Source of the DNA: Solen grandis | Taxonomy: Eukaryota; Mollusca; Bivalvia; Adapedonta; Solenidae | Assembly: GCA_021229015.1 (NCBI GenBank) | Contig: CM037792.1 | Span: 45,071,083-45,135,082 of the forward strand | Length of the DNA: 64,000 bases | Direction: 5' to 3' | Notes under the pieces: model-generated | The model's database searches: none | What the model was told of the DNA's origin: nothing | Seen by the model: the letters and a program-made list of their open reading frames with translations, nothing else | Translations under genes and position numbers: made by a program | Shown: one piece after another, positions 28,001 to 37,000 of the stretch | Numbering within the stretch: position 1 is the stretch's first letter | Layout: every line of letters begins with the position of its first letter

Positions 28001-31000
28001 TCCTCTGAATGGAATTCTCCTAATAACTTGCGACCTACGAAGATGAAAGTATGGTTAAATTATTGCAATTTTCTTGCTTATTTTAAGAATAAACACTATC
28101 TTTTTTTCATCCATATAGTTTGCAATATGATTAAAGTTTTCAAAAAACGTAATTGGTAAAAACATGGTAATAGATTATATTGATATTTATGCACTTAAAA
28201 ATCAACTGCGTCCATATGCGTCTACATGAGGGAAGGGGTAATTGAGTCAAAATGCGTCTGCATGAGGCGACAGGTATATGCGTCAAAATGAGACTACATG
28301 AGGGAATGGGTAGATGCGTCAGAATGAGTCTACATAAGGGAAAGGGTTATAATGTAAAAATTAGAAATTTCTTTTCATTTTCACCTCATGACGTCATATG
28401 ACGTTTATCTTCTCAGAATATGAAGAAGACAAAGAGACTTATATTCTGTCCAAATACCAGCTTACTTTCTCATCTGAAAGCGATTTTATACGCATTTGAA
28501 ATTTGACGTCAATGGTTCGAATCTTTGATTCGCCATAGAACCATCACCTTTTCGAATTTTGAAAAACAGACACCAGGATGCACAACTAGAGCGTAACATA
28601 CATATTCTGTGAAATTTTGATGAAAATCGGTCCAGAAATAATGGCTGTAGACTGCGTACAAACTTTTTCACCTGACGTCAAATCTGACATTATATGACAT
28701 CATATGAATATGAAATTCATTGCATCCAAAAGCTCATGGTTTGAAATATATGCCATAAAATTTTTATTGTTCTGGGCAATTGGCAACACATCGAAATAAA
28801 CACAAAGACAAGAGGAAGAAAAAAGAATAAGAATAATAAAAAACAGATCAAACCCAATAGGACTTTCTGCCGAAAGGGCAGAAAGTCCTAATTATGTAAA
28901 ATCAAGTTACCCCTGGGGCAGGGCTAGTTTCGACCCCAGGGTCATGATTTGAACTAACTTGGTAAAGGTCCATAAGACAATGTCACACACCAAATACCTA
29001 AGTTCTATGCCTTTTAGTTCTGGAGGAGAAGATTTTTAAAGATTTCACTTCAAAAGTCTATTTTTAGCTCCTGTGACACAGATATACAACGGACCGGAAC
29101 CATTTGAACAACTTTGGTAGAGCTTCATGCAAGGAACATCACAGGCAATTTACATCAAATTTGGCCCAGAGGTTTCGGAGATGTCATTTAAAACAAGAGC
29201 CATGTTGACATGGCCATCTCCTGCCGTACGCTTGCTCTTTAGAAGATGTGTTGGAGAGTAGAATATTTCATTTTTAAAAGAAAATTTTTAGTAATGAAGA
29301 CTGATGTTTAAAGTGATTATAGATATGAAACCCATGTGAAGACCTACTAATTCCTCTATTTTGAGGTCTATAGGTAAAATGTCAAGGTCACTGTGATAAA
29401 AATTAAGCCTGAAAAATAACAAAGGGCAATAACTCAAACAGTATGATAGGTAGAGTTATCATTCTTAAGCAATGCACTCCTCCCAAATAATATCTTTCCA
29501 CCTATGAATGTCCAAGTTGATACCTCAAATTCTTTTAAACTTATGCTCTGGACAAAAATTAATTCTAAACAAGAGGGCCATGATGGCCCTGAAACGCTCA
29601 CCTGAGTACCATTGCTACAACTGATTACAAGGTTTTTAAACAGACAAGAATTCTGATATAACTCAATCTTAAACATTTTAACCCTGACAATACTACACAC
29701 CAAATATATAAGCACTGGGCCTTATGGTTTCAGAGGAGAAGACTTAGTGCGGGGTCATTTATCTCCAAAGGGCCACCATTTTGAAAATCTTGATAATGAA
29801 CCATTAGATGATACTACATACCAACAAGAGGCCCATGATGGCCCTAAATCGCTCACCTGAGATAAATAGGTTGACCCAAGGAACATCTGTTCCAATTTAT
29901 TTTAAAATCTGGCCAGTAGTTTTGAAGAAGATGATTTTTCATATTTTTTTTCTTTTTGTAGCCATGGCAACCAGAGTTCTATATGGATCAAGTTTATTTT
30001 AGTAACTTTTGTGAAGGTTGACCCAAGGATCATTCCTGTCAAGTTTAATCAAATTCTGTCCAGTGGTTTCAGAGGAAATGTTGATTAAAGTTTTCCCTAT
30101 ATACATATAAGGCAAATAAGCCCCGCCCCTGGCGGCCATGTTTTTTACGGATCGGAATTTTTTTTAGCAACTTTGGTAGAGGTTGACCCAAGGAACATCT
30201 GTACCAATTTATTTTAAAATCTGGCCAGTAGTTTTGAAGAAGATGATTTTTAAATTTTTTTTTTTTTTTTTTGGCAACCAGAGTTCTACATGGATCAACT
30301 TTATTTTAGCAACTTTTGTGAAGGTTGACCCAAGGATCATCCCTGCCAAGTTTAATCAAATTCTGTCCAGTGGTTTCAGAGGAGATGTTGTTTAAAGGTT
30401 TCTCTATATACATATAAGGCAAATAAGCCCCGCCCCTGGTGGCCATGTTTTTTTACGGATCCAAATAATTTGAACAATCTTGGTAGACACTTACCAAAGG
30501 AACATCTGTGCCAAAACATTTTGAAATTCAGTTGGTTGTTTTGGAGAAGAAGACATTTTAAGTTTTTTCTTTCCGTTGCCATGGCAACCAGAATTCCAAA
30601 TGGAATTCAATTCTTTGAACAACTTTGAAAGGGGACCACCCAAGGAACATCCCTGTAAAGTTTTATCAAAATTGACCAAGCGGTTAAGGAGGAGATGTCG
30701 TTTGAAGCAAAATGTTGACGGACGACGGACGGACGGACGACGGACGAAGACCGGTCACAATAGCTCACCTTGAGCCTCTGGCTCAGGTGAGCTAAAAATC
30801 TAAGCTATAGGCCTTATGGATTCATAGAAGAAGATTTTTTTAAAGATTTTCCTATATAACTCTATGTAAAACAAGTGACCCCTGGTGCGGGGGCATTTAT
30901 CACCATAAGGTCATGATTTGTACAATCTTGGTAATGAACCATAAGATGATGCTACATACCAAATATCTAATCTCTAGGCCGTATGGATTCATAGAAGAAG

Positions 31001-34000
31001 ATTTTTAAAGATTTTCCTATATAACTCTATGTAAAACAAGTGACCCCTATTGCGGGGGCATTTATCACCGTTTGGCTATGATTTGAACAATCTTGGTAAT
31101 GAACCATTAGATGATGCTACATATGAAATATCTAAGCTCTAGGCCTTATGGATTCATAGAAGAAGATTTTTAAAGTTTTTCCTATATAAATCTATGTAAA
31201 ACAAGTGACCCCTGGTGCGGGGGCATTTATCACCAAAGGGCTATGATTTGAACAATCTTGGTAATGAACCATAAGATGATGCTACATACCAAATATCTAA
31301 TCTCTAGGCCTTATGGATTCAAAGAAGAAGATTTTTAAAGATTTTCCTATATAACTCTATGTTAAACAAGTGACCCCTGGTGCGGGGGCATTTATCACCA
31401 TAGGGTCATGATTTGTACAATCTTGGTAATGAACCATAAGATGATGCTACATACCAAATATCTAATCTCTAGGCCTTATGGATTCATAGAAGAAGATTTT
31501 TAAAGATTTTCCTATATAACTTATGTAAAACAAGTGACCCCTGGTGCGGGGGCATTTATCACCGTAGGGCTATGATTTGTACAATCTTGGTAATGGCCCA
31601 TAAGATGATGCTACATACCAAATATCTAAGCTCTAGGCCTTGCAGTTTTGCAGAAGAAGATTTTTAAAGATTTTCCTATATAACTTTATGTAAAACAAGT
31701 GACCCCTGGTGCGGGGGCATTTATCACCGTAGGGCTATGATTTGTACAATCTTGGTAATGGCCCATAAGATGATGCTACATACCAAATATCTAAGCTCTA
31801 GGCCTTGCAGTTTTGCAGAAGAAGATTTTCAAAGTTTACATTTTTAAAATCTATTTTTAGCTCCTGTGACCTACTTTTTTAACCAATCTGAATAATTTGT
31901 ACAACTTTGATAAAGGGCATCATAAGGATGATTCCTGTGAAGTTTGGTCAAAATCCCATCAGCGGTTCATGAGGAGATGTTGTTTAAAGCAAATTGTTGA
32001 CGACAGACGGACGCACGCACGCATGCACGGACGACGGACGAAAGGCGATCACAAAAGCTCACCATGAGCACATTGTGCTCAGGTGAGCTAAAAATAACAA
32101 TGGGCAATAACTCAAAAATTATGAAAGGTAGAGTTATCATTCTTGTGCACTGCACTCCTCCTCAATGAGATCTATCCACCTATGAAGTTCCAAGTTGATA
32201 CCTCAAATTCTTTTTAACTTATGCTCTGGACAAAAATTAAGTCTAAAGAAATAACAAAAGGCAATAACTCAAAAAGTATGAAAGGAAAAGTTATCATTTT
32301 TGAGCACTGCACTCCTCCTCAATGAGATCTATCCACCTATGAAGTATCAAGTTGATACCTCAAATACTTTTCAAGTTATGCTCCGGACAAAAATGTCAGA
32401 CGGACGGACGGAGACTATTACTATGTCCCCCGCCGCCTTTCGGCATGGGATAACAATTGTGGATGACCAACAACAGACAGCCATTGATCCTCTAAAAAGC
32501 TCACATTAGTACTACGTGCTCAGGTGAGCTAAAAATAAGGCAAAAAATATAAATCTTACCTGCATAACATGGAACTGGGTCTGCACATATCATATTAAAC
32601 CCGTGGGTTTTATCGTCCCTCGCACAGTGGAATCTATCTGGACATTGTTTTTTTTTAGCTAGGCACTGCCATTGTGATGAGGTTTCTGCACTGTATGGTG
32701 GACATTTACTGGTTAAGTTCAAGGCACCAACACAGTGCTTGAAGCCCTCCTCTCCTGATGCCTAGCAACAAAATGAAATAAATACGAAATGGGAATGTAT
32801 AACACAGATCTATGCAGGGCATATTTTAGAAGATTTGGACAAACATTTTTTTTTTTCAATCAATTTGTTTGGATTAATGGTTAATTTTGTTAAGCTAGGT
32901 AAATGCATTTTTTAAATATTATGTGAGGTACTATCCAAGGATCACATTCTCCAACCAACACAGTGTCAGAGGATATGTCACTTAAAGCAAAGTGCTGACA
33001 CAGGGTATTGCAGTGAATTTTCAGGTGAGTGGATAAAAAGTTTATATACAACTGACAAATAAAAGATATTTAAGCAAGCAATACGTTTCTACAAATTCAA
33101 GCAAGAGGCAGTCAGGAATATGAAAACATATGATCAGATACAGTACAAGGTGTGTACACCTACATCACAATTACTGTCATCTCTGTTCACTCACCAGTAA
33201 GTGACATCATCAGTCCATCTCCCCTGTCATATGAATCAATTTGTCCCATTTCTCCCTTACTTTTCTCATATAATTAAATGTATAGATGCAAAGTTTATAC
33301 AAATATCCTTACTTGACCAAACACATTTATATATGTATACATATATACACACATTCAAATTTCCATTTGTAAATATTTTTTTATAATTTTGCATGGATCC
33401 AGATTATTTTAGCAACTTTTGTGGAGGGATCAGATATTTTTTAAGCAAATTGTTGACACGCACAACGGACACCACACAACTGCGAATGGTTGCCAGGTGA
33501 TCAGAATAGTTACCGATCCCATGGCCCAATGGTTAAGGCATCCGCGTCCTGAGCTGGAGGTTCAATCCCCAGCAGAGGATCGTTCTGGTATGGCCAGTTG
33601 GTGAACCACCAGCTAGTTAAATAATAGTTACCGATTGTCTTCCTGCCTGATGCCTGGCAAATAGGAGGGAACTGGGAAGGTACTTGTGAAAGCAAAGTGG
33701 TGTCTCATAATTCAAAACTGGCTGGCCCTTTCAATAGGGATGACACTATATTAAACAAACACTTATCTTTACCTAGCTCAAGTTCTGGTGAGCTAAAAAC
33801 AAGGATTTGAGTTAAGAATAAAGAGAAAGGATATTATGAAATCACTATCATGCTAAACTATTTTTATGCACAGAACTAACATTTGGGAAATCTATAGATG
33901 TTTGAGATTGGGGCTATAGGAGAGGGATTGGAAGGGGTTTGTGTTGATTAAAAGTGTTTTCCAATTTCAATATTGCCTGTTTTTTAATCAAGAATTAAAC

Positions 34001-37000
34001 TTAAACAATGACTTTATTTTGATTTTATTGACGAAAAATGTCAAAATCACATTGGTATATTATAAGAAACAAACAAAACTTTACTTGTTTATATTTCTGA
34101 AACCTGACTTATGATAGTCATAACAACTAAAAATTATTAGAAACTCCATAAGACAGACACTGGCCACTGCCACTAAGTCAGTACTGTTACCTCCAGGTGA
34201 ACTTACAGAAGCATCAGATGGTTGGGGCTTTCCTGTGTTTTGCTTGTATCAAAGTATGTCTTCACTCTTTAAAAACTAAACTGATGTCTCACTTATGGCC
34301 TTTGGTATTACTATGACCAGCTTGACTTTGTTTACAACTTCACTGAACCACTGACGAGATGCCACAAATATTTTCCTAAACTGTATCAACATGTCCTACA
34401 GGGTAATATTCCCAGTCTGCCATTGTTAAGGACATGGAAAGTCTCACACTCTTGATCTCCATTGTCAGAAACTTTGCCTGGGCAGTCCCTTGCTTCAACA
34501 TATGTAGAAGCTTCCTACACATAGGCAGCATATCTTTTTCAACATGAAGATCTTCTAGTTTCCTGGTGACAGTCATACACTCCTATGAGTGTATCCTCTT
34601 AAAGGTAGCAATGGTTAGTTTTAGCATATTCTGGCCTCAGATGCTGTCATTGTCTCACATTGTAATGCAGTGCTCAAGTTGTTTGTGTGCCTCTGTATCT
34701 TATATCCAAGAAACACAATAAACAAAAGGTTGAATCCTTCCATCTGTGTCTGGACCATGAGCATATGATTCAGAATCCCTGACAATGTCACAGTGACAGT
34801 CCCGTAAAGACTGCAGAGTGGTGCAGTACAGACCAACACTATCCAAATACAATCATTATGTAAAGGCTAATCTCTTTCCTTGAATTTTCAAGGTTAGTGT
34901 CTCTCCTTGGTGAATATTTGATGGTTTTGACAACTCATGCACTGTGTCTTTCTGTACTTTGGGTCTTTTCATTGATTTGTTAACGACAAGATTCAAGGCA
35001 TGTCAATAGCAGTGGCAGTACAGTACTCTGGTTCCTTATTGGTGATGTTAACAGCCACACATATCTTGGCACCAAGCATGGTATTTGCCCTGTTGTTGTA
35101 TGGCCCAAAGCAATTTCCTAATGATATTTTCATTCTCTGCTAAGCATCCACTATAACATGCAATATTGTCTATATCAATAGAAGTCACCATGTGTAGACC
35201 AATGATCTCATTGTGTATGACCAAATCACTGTCCACATGTTAAAACACTTAATGACCAGCAGTAGAGCTGAAACAAGTACCCAGGTACCCGAAGGACAGG
35301 TAGAAAATTGCTGGTACCCAGGTATAAAATTATTACCCATTACCTAATTTTGGACTTTCCGATAAGGATACCCCATGTACTTCTTTTCTTCATAACATAT
35401 ATGAACATATAGAGTAGCCAATTTGTAATGATATTTTTTAACAAGATTCTACTCTCTGTCAAGAAAATATCTTCTCAAGCATTCAAGACAGAAGAATATT
35501 GGGAGTACAAAGTCTGTTAGGTTCTTATTGAAATGCATTAAAATCAACACCTTTGATACAGGTGAATACATTTTTTATGAAATAACTACATCTGCAGAGG
35601 TACCCGCAGGTAATAGCAAGACCGGGTAACAAAAATGGACTTAAATCCGCCTTAACCACCAGCATCCTGTTTGACTTGTCATTCAATCATCTGCCATGAT
35701 ACTGAAGAATTTGTCTCTTCTGATGTTTCAAACTTCATGCAAAATTCTGAGAGTCATTACATGCATCATTCAATTCTGTATTTTATTTATCTGCTTTCTT
35801 TTCCATCCACTGACCTCTTATCATATCCAAACTACAGATTCAGAATCTTGATGAAGGTGCTCTGGTTGCTGTCTTTACCTTGTAGTTGAAGTCCTTGGTG
35901 TGCTAGAGACCATAGGCTGTTTCAGTAAACTTTGTCCGAAAAAAAAAATCTTTGTAAGAGTATTCACAGATATAAAATAATATTTTTCCTTTATTTTTTC
36001 TTTACAAAAGAATTTGTGTTTGTATAATGGAATGAAATTGGTTAACTACCTTCATGTTTTACTGTGAAAAACTTGACTATTCACTATTTGGAACAGCAGA
36101 CTTACAAAGTTAAGTGAAATGAGCCCCTGATGTTTCTTAAGATCATAATAAGCTATTGGCAATTGAGTCTTCTTTCTTCATTATGCTTGGCACACAAGAT
36201 TTAGCATCTGTTGTTTGATGTGATATTGTGATTAGGGTGACATGGTCTGACAGTTCATGCTTTCTGAACTCAAGAGTTGCATCCCTCCAGTTACAAAACC
36301 CTGCTATAATGATGCTTGTAGGAAATCTTGACCTCCTTCATTGCCTGACATTAGAAGAAAATGTCTTTCTTGAAAAAATCATTTCAGACAAATAGCTCTT
36401 TTTTTGCACCTTTAAAATGAGAGAGATTCAGTTTGAGATCTGTATGTTTGTGAATATGATCAATCAACAACATAGATTTGTATCACATGTATATCTAATA
36501 CACTCATAAATTCATGAGAGTTTTGTTCAGATGTTTAAAATAGTTTTCCACTAATGTTTTATGTTTGAGATTATATTACAATTTTCCACATTTATTGATT
36601 TTCCATTTTTTTAAAAACAAGATTCAATATCATCATAAATAACATAAATAAACAAACCTCATCATAGTGAAGCCAGTAATGTAACTTGAACCACAGAAAG
36701 CTGGAGATCTTTTGTCCAAAGGAACAATTTGCAAATTTGAACCCTCAAGGCTGATTAGGCTTTTACATGTTGATTTAAAGAATTTTCAGGAAAAAAAATA
36801 CGCACGACCCCTTCAAATTTGATACAAGTATCTTAGCAAAAAAAGAATGTTTTTTCATCTTTGATCTTTTTTTTTTAAAGAAATAAAAACATTGTCTGAT
36901 TGAACTTACTCTCTGTTTGAAAATGAAAAACATTAATACATTTGTCCACTTTTTTATCACTCATTATAATTTGGATAATCTGATAATTAACAATTGACAT

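Larger units (their letters stand above)
29191..32453 (+). mobile_element. Second-level insertion: CCATGTTGACATGG-type repeat
   Basis: It starts AAACAAGAGCCATGTTGACATGG and ends near CCCCGCCGCCTTTCGGCATGGG, after a GACGGACGGACGG microsatellite. The interior units carry GGCAATAACTCAAA and TATCATTCTT.GAGCAATGCACTC-like sequence (29420, 32100, 32260). It is itself split at about 29577/32096 by the next element. Confidence 0.6.
23703..32535 (+). mobile_element. Outer pearl-like element of a nested insertion block
   Basis: The element is in three pieces, 23703-24455, 28892-29190 and 32451-32535. It begins AACAAGAGGGACAAGATGGC then CTCACCTGAG, and ends GTGCTCAGGTGAGCTAAAAA. At the first break TTCCAATGTAA should be followed by a TATGTAAAATCAAG-type sequence, which resumes at 28892. 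At the second, GATGTCATTTAAA is resumed as ACAATTGTGGATGACC at about 32452, matching the unbroken copy at 20516. The interrupting elements are listed separately. Confidence 0.7.

Noticed and set aside
33515..33585. Possible functional tRNA gene
   Set aside because: A and B boxes are good but the T stem does not pair and a SINE body follows.
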